From contig NC_088318.1 of assembly GCF_910592395.1 (NCBI RefSeq), forward strand, positions 17,918,349 through 17,982,348: 64,000 nucleotides of DNA, read 5' to 3'. Made by a program: the position numbers and the translations under genes. How positions within the stretch are numbered: the first letter of the stretch is position 1; the number at the start of each line of letters is the position of its first letter. Positions 50,017-61,700 of this stretch are shown one piece after another. Below the pieces are notes generated by a model. The model was not told the DNA's origin. It did not search any database and saw nothing but the letters and a program-made list of their open reading frames with translations. The stretch comes from Lineus longissimus (taxonomy: Eukaryota > Nemertea > Pilidiophora > Heteronemertea > Lineidae).

Positions 50017-53000
50017 TCAGATTTCTGTAACTCGTCGTTTATGCGTCCGTCTACCTGTGGACAAGAAATCTAAACTTGCTGTGCGGACTGGCGCTGGACT
50101 TGTAGGTGCGTACCTGATTCTGTAGATAGGGGAGTCCGGTGGTGGAGGCGGGGGAGGCGGCGGCGGCGAGGGGCTTGGAAGAGGGGAGGGCGTTGGGAGA
50201 GGAGAGGGAGTAGGGAGAGGAGACGGTGTAGGGATATCCTGGTCAAGGTACTCAGTCGATGGTGTCTCTGGGTAGTGCTGGAAGTGGTTTGGGATTCGAT
50301 CAAGAGATCGTACGGAGTACGTCGGGCGGCGGTGCGGACAACCTGCATTGACTCTCCGCGTGGCACACGGTGGGCTGATGGGTCTCACAGCACAATGCGC
50401 TGTGCTGCACCTATGCCTGGAGAAGCTTGCAGATCGCGCCGGGCTCGTAGACAGGGATTTCATACTATCCCGCATCCGGCTGTAGCGCCGATGAGGACAG
50501 TAATCAAGCGGAATATTATTAGCGTCCGAAACGATCACATTATGAACCGAATTCGGCCTCATTGGTTTCTTTCGAGGTAACGAGTTTGATCGAAGATCAG
50601 TTATCATGGTGAACTCTTCGATAAAAGACGCAGTCCCATTCTCAAGATCATCGGAATCCAAATCGTCTTCATCCTCCTCATCCTTATCACTGTTATTGCA
50701 ACTCCCAGGGGCTGGAACCTGCAAGAAACCGCCGCTAGGGCCGAACCTGACACACAGCGCTTGGAAATAGAAAGTCGAATAAAGCCAACTTACGAAAGTT
50801 ACGATGAGAGTATACGTAGTCACTTGGTATACACCGAAATAAACAGCAGGCAAAACGCACAAGGCGGAGGTGAAAATTGTGAGTGTTGTCATGCAGACCG
50901 CCGGTCCAACTTGCGTGAAGGAGTCTTTTACTCGGTCGTCTCTCTTGATGTAATCGGACTGGCGGTAGGCAATGGCGTAACGAACAGTGTTGCTGGTCGA
51001 TAATCCAACTGATATTGATAATATTCCGCATTCTAGAAGATTGAGCTCCCACCCTAGGAAGATGAGGATCCCCACTGAGACAGCAGTTGCGAAAATGATT
51101 GAGACGGCCGCGTAGATGGTCAGCAGGAAGTTCATAGTCGTCACGAGAATGACCAAAGACACTATGCCAAACGCGATGGCGATGGCCAAAGTACTAGTCG
51201 GTCGGAGCGCCACCTGGAGGTCATAGAAATCAAAAGAAGAAAAGAACCAGGCACTGTCTAGACCAGTTGGAGCACCTTGCCGAGAAACCTTCACGAACCT
51301 TTTTATTTTCTTGTAGAAGGCTGCGACTGCGTTATACTCTGCGGACCAGTGGTCTGTCGTAACAACACTGAAGATGAATACTGTAATGTTATCTCGGCTG
51401 TCGAAGAGTGGCTTGCCTAGAAATTGAAATGGACTGGCACTGCTGTTATCATACACCAAATATTGGAACAACTTTGCGAAACATTTTACCATTGTTTCGC
51501 GATGGTATGGAAAGTGGGAGACCGGCCTCTCGCAACACGGGGAATGGTCTACTTTAGGGACTGCTGCGTCCCTGCAGGGCCGGGCCATTGCGGGCGGTAT
51601 GAGATCCATGGTACACTTCAGCTTCCTGCTGTGTGTCCCTAAAAACGGCTGCGCAACAAGGCGATGACAGAACTGGTGAAGCCACTCTATAGTCCGCGGG
51701 TGGTAAAAATCAAATCGTGTGTCAAACACTGTAGTTCCTCGATCATTTGGGTCAAGCCAGTTACCATTGTCAGCTGGTAACGTCCCGAAGACTATCTGAA
51801 TTGTAAAATTCTGCGGATTGGCCCCTTCTGTGTCACGATCAGATAGTAATAAGTGATTAAATTTGTTGTTTAGATTCATGAAGGTGCCGAGAGGATGGTC
51901 TTCTTGGAACGTCCGGATACCTTTATATCGAGGGAACGTAATATTAGGCCAATAGTAAATGCATATGAGACCGCCAATACCGAAAATGGTAAATCCAGCT
52001 ATCCAAACGTACCAGAACCGTAACACTATCATTGGCAAGCAACTTCCATATACAAAATTCCTAAAACCCTTTATCCTTTTGACTAATCCTTCAACGCACA
52101 AATGACACGAATTTTTCCGCTGCGTTGACGAATTTTCCGTTTCGTTTCGTTTTGTGCTATCCTGTTCACGTTTTAGATACTCCTTACTCTTCTGCACTAC
52201 TTTTTCGTTTAAAACTAAGATGGCGGGCACTACTGTCATGACAAGACAAAAATTCACAACTATTCCCGTTCCGGAGAGCATTCCAAAAAGGCGAATGGAA
52301 GTGATGTTGTTTGAATAATTTGCATAGAAAACGGAAGCAATTGTAAAAGATGCCACGAAGTTCGACAATGCTGTATGATGAAGCACGCTTGACAATCTTT
52401 CTTCAAGTGTAGCCTCGGGTTTCGCGAGTTTTACCTGATGCCATAGGTCAAAGGCCAAGTAAATGACGTCTGCTCCTATTATTATGTAAATGAGGACGGC
52501 ACAGAAATTAACATAAGGAAAGAAGTCCAATCCAAAGATGACGTGGTAAAAAAAGTATGAAATGACACAGGTCATTCCGAAGCAGGCGGTAGTTGCCACG
52601 GCTACGACGACCTCTTGGAAGAACATGCACATCATCAGCAGAGCAACAAATACCCCGAGAGATATCAACCCGACGTCTGAATTGAAATAGGAATCAAATA
52701 TGATACTATTTTTTATGACGTCAATCGAAATTACGCGTAAATTCCTCGGTTGTAATTTCCCAGCTTTGTAAACATCCTGGTAGAAACTATCCGTCAGTTT
52801 TTCATCCATCCTTGTCATGGGTAGATGAACGACCGTCATTGAGCCTTTGTCCTTTGGTATTAAATCAACTGCGGGGTTCATGAAATTGCTGTCCATCAGA
52901 TAGGTGAAGATATTATAAACAACGTTGTATTCCGTGCACATGTTTTGAACACCCGGGCACTTATGCGGATTTTGGTAGCAGTCTGATAATAGGAAGCCAT

Positions 53001-53252
53001 TGTAGAAATCCCGCGCGCACGCGCGGATGATTTTTTTCGCCATCGTGACGTCAGTGTCGGTTAGGTCTGCACATGCTTTACGCCTCATCACACCAACATA
53101 ATGTCCTATTGATAACGACGGACATGTTTTGTTGACACCGGGATACGCCATGATGACTTCGGTGTCCATTTTGCAGATTGTGCGCATGACGGAAGACGAG
53201 AAAATGTCACCTCCGAACTTTCCCTTGATGAATAGTTTCACTCTTTCTTTAC
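50017..53252 (-). CDS. Dispatched-like last exon (spans 2-12 and cytosolic tail)
   Basis: A 3.2-kb exon with acceptor taatttcag, ending in TGA at 50017-50019. The apparent start at 53241 is an in-frame GTG. The tail has a DEEDEDDLDSDD acidic run, Ser/Arg-rich stretches, and PTPSPL repeats running into about ten prolines near 50150. Confidence 0.93.
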
Positions 53253-55703
53253 CTGAAATTAGTGAAGGTAAAAGTAGAAGTTATTAGTGCCTAAAAAGGT
53301 TGGTACGAGCACAGCCACCTGCCATCTTCGTCACTTACCATGGAGAGGGTGGTCACCTGATCTTACCTCTTCCATGCATGGCTGACAATCATTCAATATC
53401 CGGGGCACTTCCTCATGAGCAAACATGATACAGTGATTTGTAACGATTGTCATCCAATCTCGGCAATTCGACAGTTGGGAATGCTTCATTGTTATCAATG
53501 TCAAGCCAAGTGCAAGACAGGGTTTATTCATGCGCTTTCGAAGCCCGGATAAATGTACATGAAGATTCTTGGTTCTCAGCTTAGAATCTGAGAGGCAGAT
53601 TGGCAGAGATATATGTCATTGTTGTAAAAAAGGAAACACTCCAATACATCACTGCGGCATCCTAAAGAACCACTAAATGTTTTTTTTTCTGTTACCTGTT
53701 GCACGGATGTATAGCAAACTTTACATCCGTGATGGTAGTTTTTTGAGGTTTTTTCTGTGAATGGACACGAAATAATAGTTACCTATAGGTTCATACAAGC
53801 GACACTGGTATAAAACATCTGACGCAAAGTCGGAAGACTCGATGGTATCTTGAGGAAGGCTCGAGTCACGGGAGCCAGCAGGGGCTAAAGTAGGCAAGGG
53901 GTAGTCCTCCAACCCCGGGTACCATCGCGTAGGCTTTGGTAAGTAGCTGAATTTACCCTTGCGGATACCGGCTTGGAGGTGATACATTGCTAAGCTGGCA
54001 TTCTTGATCTTGGTACCTCTTGGTTCGAAGCCCTGGAAAAATGGCCAGATTTTAATATTTTCAACAACCAAATATGTTTTTTGCGTAAGCAGTGCCATGC
54101 ACTTCCACATGTTCAGAATACCGGTGTATCAATGTATCTTGCCAATGTATGTTTCAATCAACCGTAAAAACGCCTGCCCTCAGAGCATCGCACGCCAATC
54201 ATTCCCCATTGTACGATCGCATTCTTACGGCGTCTAATGCCTCTCCTTGGATCGATTCTCCACGGCTAAGATAAGTCGATACATCCCATTTTAAGTGAAA
54301 TTTAAACCAATATGTTGGTGGAGAATGTCTCTTGTATTGAGCTAAGATTGGAATAACGCTATGAAATATTGAAGATACGATTTTCGTGAGTTTGATTTTA
54401 AAAGAAGAACTGATTCAAACTCAAGTATGAATACAAATATTTAGGAATAGACGAATACAAAGAATTCAGAAGGCCGTAGTTACATAGGGTTCACGTTGTC
54501 TCTTGTCATGTTTCACTTGTCACGAGCTAGTTAACTGACTTAGGCTTGAAAACACGACGTAAGGGTGAAAAGTGACATCGTGAATCGTATGTAGCCCGCT
54601 CTTTGGAAATGACATGTTCATTCTTCATGTCACACATGAAAAGTGACACGTTACATGTGAACTTCATATGATTATGAATAGTGACTGTATAAAAACGTAG
54701 ATGGTATCTACTGTAGCATTATAAGCTGGTATGAAGGTCAGGATCATCCTTTCACACAGGGCTCTGAGATCGCAAAGCAGTTAATTGAGCGAGGTCGGGG
54801 TTAGATAGTCAGAGTCAAAGAATGGATTCTGATCTGGTAACGGATACGTTTAAGCAACCGTTACGCCGTCGACGAAAAGATTATAGATGACACTTTGCCC
54901 TGCCTTCCCGCAGGCCTTGGGCAGCTGACAGGTCATTTCACCCTGGCAGTCAAACAACAACTACACTGTAATGTGCAGTGAAAGAGATAATCAAGATACT
55001 AATCTATTGTTAATCTCGTTTAAGAATGTGATTCAGATCCTTGATAGATCGGCATAGTTCCATCGTCTATTAGATTTGTTAAACGATAATCACGTTACAT
55101 TGTCATTCGAGATTGTGCAAATTGAAAGCTCCGATCAGTGTTTACGCGGCCATTTTTCTTTTGATTCCCTGGGTAGAGGAATATGGTCGTCCAGGTTTTG
55201 ATATCCTGTAATTTTGTTAATACAACTTTGTCATACGGAAAGAGGACTGTCCCGAAGAAAAAGACGACCTCTTTGGCAGAAAATCTTTCGTCATTGTTAT
55301 CATCATTACCCCCATTCGCTGTACCATTTGCGTTATTGAATAATTTGCTAGGCGATTAGGAAGAGCACGCCACTAGAAAAATCAGCCAATTGCAAGAGGT
55401 GATTAGTTCGGCAGGTGTTCCTATCATCACATTGAAGACTAAAAAATCAGTTAATAATTTACATTGTGATGAAAAAAAAGCTTTTATGCACAGAATAGGA
55501 CTGATGGTTATTCAGGACGGTGGTGCTGTCTCACAACATTTTGACATCTCAGAAGCACCACGTGATCACCTACCTTCATTTGATTGGATAGATCGGGAAT
55601 CAAGGGCGGACGGTGGACCAAGATCCCGGTCAGAGCGAGGCTGAGGATGAGGATGACTATCAATACGACCACCAGGGGATATCGCGCCACGAAACGAGAA
55701 TAA
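50017..55703 (-). CDS. Dispatched-family RND protein, 5' end not found
   Basis: Exons 55574-55703, 53783-54032, 53339-53587 and 50017-53252 join in phase (about 1287 residues; the first exon begins mid-codon, so N-terminal residues are missing). Family knowledge: Dispatched proteins are 12-span RND transporters; DISP1 releases lipid-modified Hedgehog, powered by an ion gradient. Seen: first span RYPLVVVLIVILILSLALTG, the diagnostic GFEPRGT after it, and a Cys-rich first ectodomain. A sterol-sensing-like block of five spans lies near 52680-52210 (IIIGADVIYLAFDLW in span 4), then a second ectodomain. Spans 8-12 lie near 51200-50750 (LGWELNLLECGILSISVGLS; VGPAVCMTTLTIFTSALCVL). A long cytosolic tail has acidic, Ser/Arg and Pro-rich parts and ends VTEI. 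Two of the three transport-critical Asp positions differ, so activity or orthology to DISP1 is uncertain; DISP3-like is possible. Confidence 0.9.
53339..53587 (-). CDS. Dispatched-like exon (first ectodomain)
   Basis: 249 bp with acceptor cctctcag and donor GTAAGT; phase 1 on both sides fits the neighbours exactly. It encodes LSNCRDWMTIVTNHCIMFAH and RILNDCQPCMEE. The internal ATG at 53531 is not a start. Confidence 0.8.
53783..54032 (-). CDS. Dispatched-like exon (GFEPRGT and first ectodomain)
   Basis: 250 bp with acceptor ttttccag and donor GTAACT. It begins GFEPRGTKIKNASLAMYHLQ; GFEPRGT is diagnostic of Dispatched. Confidence 0.92.
54033..55573. other. Dispatched-like intron
   Basis: 1.5 kb. 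Around 54500-54660 there are several related GTGACA/TGTCAC motifs (AAAAGTGACATCGTGAA, AAAAGTGACACGTTACA), apparently a small degenerate repeat. Nothing else supported. Confidence 0.7.
55574..55703 (-). CDS. Dispatched-like exon (first transmembrane span)
   Basis: 130 bp with acceptor ttttcag and donor GTAGGT. It encodes YSRFVARYPLVVVLIVILIL and HRPPLIPDLSNQMK, typical of the first span of Patched/Dispatched proteins. It enters in phase 2, so at least one coding exon lies upstream. Confidence 0.9.
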
Positions 55704-58700
55704 CTGAAAAAGAGAGTTCAGAGATGTATCTCAACCAATTTCCTTAACACTGCTGAAGCTTGTCAATACATCTGCCATGCTGCACATTTCATGATGATTT
55801 ACGAGCTGAAGTATTTTCCGAAAAATCACTCCTTGAAAAGTATACATGTACTTCGCAAGCAAATCATCTTACGAGAATACAAACGTCAAATGCTCCGAAA
55901 TGCCCTCCGAGTCTTTCAATAACTTTTACAAATCTCCAAATATTGGAGGTATGGGTGATGACAGCGAGAAGATGCAATCATCTGTATCTTTTCCGAAGAT
56001 TTCAAAACCATTGCTCTATATTTCTCAGAAATCGAAGCGCTTCAATTAATTATAATTGCACTCTAAGAAATGAAGAGGATCAATGACATTAACGCAAGAT
56101 AGTTTTTTGTGACGTTATGATAAATCATCTTGCGCTTGTCGTTATGACTAACTTCTCTTTTGAAAATCGAAGTACGTATTCATGTAATGTCCACTTGAGC
56201 TTTACACGGTAGTAGGCGCCTATATAAGAAGTGTTCTATCCCAAACAAAGAGACCCAGGACGGGGACCAGGGTAATCACCTCAACAATTCTCAAAGGAAT
56301 CGATTTCCAAAACCGGATGACCAGAACTGACCTTATCGGTGACCCAGACATATAAATACTTTGAGGTATTGAATGGTCATAAAAGCCTTTCAGTCAAGCC
56401 CTACATCCCACAAGACATCTTGCTTGTGGACAGTGGATGGTCATATGTCTGACCTGCTTGAAAGGATGTCGACTGAAGATGAATGCTTCCGGCTTTGTAT
56501 CAAATTTGTCGTTCTACAGATGAAAATTTTTTTAAGTCCAAATATTTTTTTTCTGCTCAAACTGAACAAACATCATCAGTCTCAAAATGCTATGGCTTTG
56601 AAAATTTATTTTTTTCACTTGTTTTTTTCTGCTCAAAATTTCAAGCCAGCTCTGCGCAGCTGTCAATTTGGATCTAAAAGCACGCAAACTGTTCAGTGCT
56701 AATAATGATAAAACGAGCGAATAAATCATTAAAGAGAATGTATAAAACTAGCATTTTTGGAAAAGCGATTGATAAAAAGACCATTTGTTCCAGCATAGCT
56801 GGGGTATATCAATGCAGTACTCCTGACTATTAAAAGTGCTTTTGAATGAAAATCATTTGCAAAGCACTGTACAATTTAAAAAACAACACATAGTAAAAGA
56901 GAAAATTGTACACAGAGATTAAAACATTCATAGAGATTAAAACATTTAGGTGCTGGTGTCGAAGTGTTCAATAAAAAGGTGAGTTTTAAGATGTTTTTTT
57001 ATTTTTCCGTGATAATTCCGTGAGTTATTCCATTTTCCTTGGAATTTGGTCATGGAAATACTGTAGCATAGTGTGGGACCTCGTCCGCAAAACACTGATG
57101 CATTTACGATGACCACGAACCTGAGTCTAGATTTTGTGCTCTGGTTTTTCCATCATGCTGCCATGTTATCTCCGCTTCTTCCTGATCGATAACATGCACC
57201 GCGAAGTCCTCCCTCGATTGTATGTAGTGGGAGAGTGTGTTTGATGTGTTAATCCAAACTGATTAATCGTATGATGATCATAAAGAGTGCGAGTAGGGAT
57301 ATTTAGCTGGCTTGGATGTGGTGTAGATTTTGCATGCACTATATTTTCTGTAATGTTACTAAAAGATGCTTTTTTTCTAGAAGACGATTCATAAGTTATA
57401 CAGCGGTATGGTATAGTACTGAGAAGAGTTCACACAAACAACCAAGCATCCATTCTAATCTCCTCTTCCGGATTTTTTTGTTCACTGGGATAGTCCTAGT
57501 CGTACAAGATCTCACTCAAAGAGCAAACAAACAGAACAATACATCATATAAACAGTCAGAACCGATAAAATGATATTTATGATCCCATAGCGGTGCTTTG
57601 AAAGATTACATTCAATGACAACTATCAGAGATCATTACTCTTATGGCGTATTTGCGCTGACGTTTTCCATTATTTACCATTGCTAAGCGTTACAAAAAGA
57701 TTATTCATTCATTCACGCAGATTCTGAAGAGACTAGTGGTCATCATCAAACTGTCTCTGAGAAGGCAATAGTAAGATCAGCCGACCAGTTTTAATCAGAT
57801 GATGTGTGGAGAGCCTACCGCAAACTACTTTGGAGCTATATGACACTGAAAGCAATTGAATGACAAGAAACATCATTTTTTGAAAATCCCATTCAGCTTC
57901 GAGCTATATTCAAATCGATTGAGACTGCAAACGCATAAGAAAACATTGCGGATAACATTTCATCTTGTTACCATACCGTGCACTATAAGCTGGAAAATAT
58001 CACAGCATATTTTGCATTTATAGGGTTTCTAATACGCCAAAGTTCGATGTCAGTGTAACTTTTATGCCTGAAAGTATAAGTTGTAATTTTTTTATCTTCC
58101 ATCAGGGAGTGCTTTCGCGAAAATCTTATTCAACTCTGAGCTGTTTACAAACTTAAATGAGCCGGCGATCATAGAAGAAAAAACATTCCCACTACGATTT
58201 CATCTCAACTTATAATGAGCTTGAAAAGTCTGTAGATACAAGGCTTCCCCGAAAGGACAAGTAGGAATAAGGCCCAATCTCACTTCGCTAGTAGCTCTAT
58301 CCTGTTTTTAGTCAATTGGGATTGGAGGCGTTTTATGTTTTCTCTTCAAAGGCGTACAATTTGTACGACATACGTCTATCTATGAGCATAACATCTGCAA
58401 CTTTCTGACATGTCAGTCGAAATCTCCCTTGATACTAAATTTCCAATCGACCTTCTCGGATACTCAATTCCCTCTAGTCGCATAGAAGATATTCCAAGGT
58501 GGAAAATACATGTTGCTCCATAAAAATAGAAGCGTTGTTAATGAATGGGTTAACCCAAGAGGTTCCATAACAAAAAGTGTTATAAACAATTTCGTCATCC
58601 TTATTGAAAAGCAAACGATGTCCTAAGATGAGAATAAATCTGCAAATTTGAAAATCCCTGCAAATATTGAGCGTGTAATGGTTTACACCTGAAGTAATCG

Positions 58701-61700
58701 CTGGCGTCTCATCTTGAGGGAGCCATCGAGTCCATTGCCGCCCATCAAGAGTGCCGAAGCAGGTGTTTACCTTGCGTTGTTACAGTAAGATAATGGCCAC
58801 TTTTACGTTATCCAAATGGTGGTGATTAAAGTAGTCCATTAGTATATTAAATACGTTCTACTTTTGAGAATAGCGAAGGAGAAGGCCGACTGAAGCAACA
58901 ATGGAGCACAATCGACATTCTCTGGTTGAACATTCTCTGGTTGACTGTTTTTGATATTTACCACTGATGCACATTCTTAAGAAGAAGCTCAGTCGATGAA
59001 AACGTTTGCTGGTGATGGTGATTAGCAGGTTGTTTTGTAGCAAAGGGTTTTTCAGAAGTAAATGTCCAGACCCTTCTGGGGTGCTGTGCGATATCTTCAA
59101 GTTTGGGCTTTCTCGTATCTGATTTTGTAACCCATCACAATTTGTATTTATTGGCCCAGTGTCACCGTTTCGGCCCGTAAACGAACAGTGAAGGGAACAC
59201 TTAAGTAGTATGTAGGTGATGTAGGGATGAATTTGACCTTTTGACCTACTTTCGTGTGACCTCAGTGGATTTAGGGTGAACACCTGATGTACCCTGGTAA
59301 AGAAAATGTCCAAGAAATGCTCTTATGAGAGAAGTTTTGGCACAAGTGACGTTATTTCATTAAACATGCGTTTAAGAAACAACGCAAATTCCTCAACAAA
59401 TAATCCCTGTGCGTCTGCAGTCAATTTTCTTTAATATTCATTAATTGTGTGGCTGTTGTGTCGTAATTTGATGCTGCAGCATCATTAAACAATCTCTTCC
59501 TGTTATTTTTTTTTCAAAACCCATCTCCTAGCTTGAAACTAATATTGCAGCAACCCAAGGCTATGTTGATAGTCTCTACGATATTAAATTAGTTGTAGAG
59601 AACTGTTTTATGTTGCATGGCTGCACCAAAAAAACAATGATCAAGTGGCAACAGTAGTGGTGAATTATTCAGGGACCAGGAGGATGGGATTACGTTGTAC
59701 CAATTGACCAATAGGTGTCCCTATGATCTCATGTTCATCAACGCTTGCTCACTTGTACCAGGAGTATTTCATCATTTAGTCCAACCAGCTCCCTAACAGT
59801 GTTTTTATCCACATGGAGAACATCAAAAGGACCCCTAGTTTTGCCTTAGGCACCCTCTCACAAATGCCGGCGACTGCTAGTAGTTCGTAGGCTTGACTGG
59901 ATGTGTATTTGCAAAAGCTTGATGAGATGTGACAGGCGTTTCTGCTTTAATTAGTCGCAGTCTTAGTATTAATTAGACTTCTGAAAGCAATTAGTCCTCT
60001 CAGTTATGTTGTGATGACACCGACCTCCATTATTGGTATGAAGTAGCGTCTTCCCACCAGGACAGCTGCTAACTTAGAGATGACACCAAATCAATATTTC
60101 GTTCCGGATTATTGGTAGCATGATTGATCCATTCCACGCTTTGTAATATCCTGAGCTAATCTCTCTATGGTGGTATAATCAGAATCTTCATTGACTCTTG
60201 TTAGGGATCATTGAAGCTAATGGTAGTGCCTGTCATAGCTGATAGGTTGCAATGGGTGAAAGGCACAATCAGTTTTTGTACATCATAATGGATGTACTAA
60301 TTATTCTGTCAAGATGGATAATGACCATGGCCTACAGCACGAACAGCCGTTTTTTAAGTTGGAAAAAGTCAATTGGGTCATTTGGATGATGAGTCCATGA
60401 ATATATTGAAGCGGCTGAAAATCTAGCGCATATGCAATTGCCTCACTGGCATTTGATTCCAGGAAGTACGGTACTGCAACCGAGGATGATAGTTTAAAGT
60501 GATGTTGACTGAAAGGTGATGCACGTCTGTATGATGCATATAGGTACACATTCTGTGTCATTCAACAACCTTCATACCAAATGAGGCGACACACAGTCTA
60601 TACACAAAGTTAACGAGTTGAGAAAATAATCATTTCCTGTGCAAATTACTTTTTCGATTTTTGGAACTCTTAGCAGGAAACTCAAGGCCCAAGCGGACGG
60701 GACATATCGGTAACCGATGGTATATATCTCCCTGTATTTCCTCATTACACACGTCATTTAATCATAGGCTTGCTGTCAAGGGTTCGGAGCTGAGAATTGG
60801 GTGATGCAAGTATGATACACCGGTTTCTATCTGAGAGACAAGTTGTTTAGCCAATACCAGCTATGAATTATTTGCAAGACTTATGACTGCTGGGATTAAG
60901 TGGAGAGTCTCTGCCCCCCTGGTCATATGTCTTTTGTACCATAACCATAATCTGCCCACGAATTGGTGCAATGGCCACTTAATCATCGCCAAGTCTAAGA
61001 AAAAAGTATCTACAGTATTGAAAAAGCAAATTTTCCTACGAATCTCGTTCAGAGAATCATGCTCAGCATTCATGGCAAAGCATTAATCACAAGAAAAATG
61101 AAAAATGGTACCGTTGTGGTGAGATCTTTTCTACCATACCGATGATCTAAGTCCACAGGAGGGGGATGGTTGGGAAGACAATACATTCTATTGTAAACTC
61201 GTTTTATTAGGTAATTGGTTACTGAAGCTATACGGTGGACGAACAATGGAATATTACTTCTTGTCATGCAGACTAAGTCTCAACTACCACTGCTACTGAC
61301 TCTGGCTCTTCTCCTTATGGATTTGCCACTGTTTAAAGCCGATATACGTATTCTCGTCAAATCTAAGGTCAGTTTACTTACACATATTGATGGTGTGCAA
61401 ACATGGTGCTTCCCACCAGCCTACTTGGCAGAAGGGCATGCTCTGCATTGAGAATGGTACGTATTGATCATCAAGGCCCATCCCGTCACCTTCGTCAGAG
61501 AGATGCGAGTGTTTTTCCTCACCGGTCGCCCTCCAACCTCCTCACCATCAATCAAATGTCGTATGCCAAGTCAGCAGCCGCGTTAAAAGCCCTCTGACCT
61601 GTCACTTCAAGGAAGACAAACGGACGGGATAATGCTTCTTTCACACTGTGTTTATGATGCCTCGAAGATATCTTGTGGGCGTTGGAGGTGTGTTAGTCCC

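Noticed and set aside
53331-53531. ATG at 53531 as the start of the Dispatched-like gene
   Set aside because: The frame is open upstream to a good acceptor at 53588 that joins the GFEPRGT exon exactly in phase.
58858-59313. 151-codon minus-strand frame as a gene
   Set aside because: Composition is unlike the real genes here, with no domain, no hydrophobic pattern and no splice partners.
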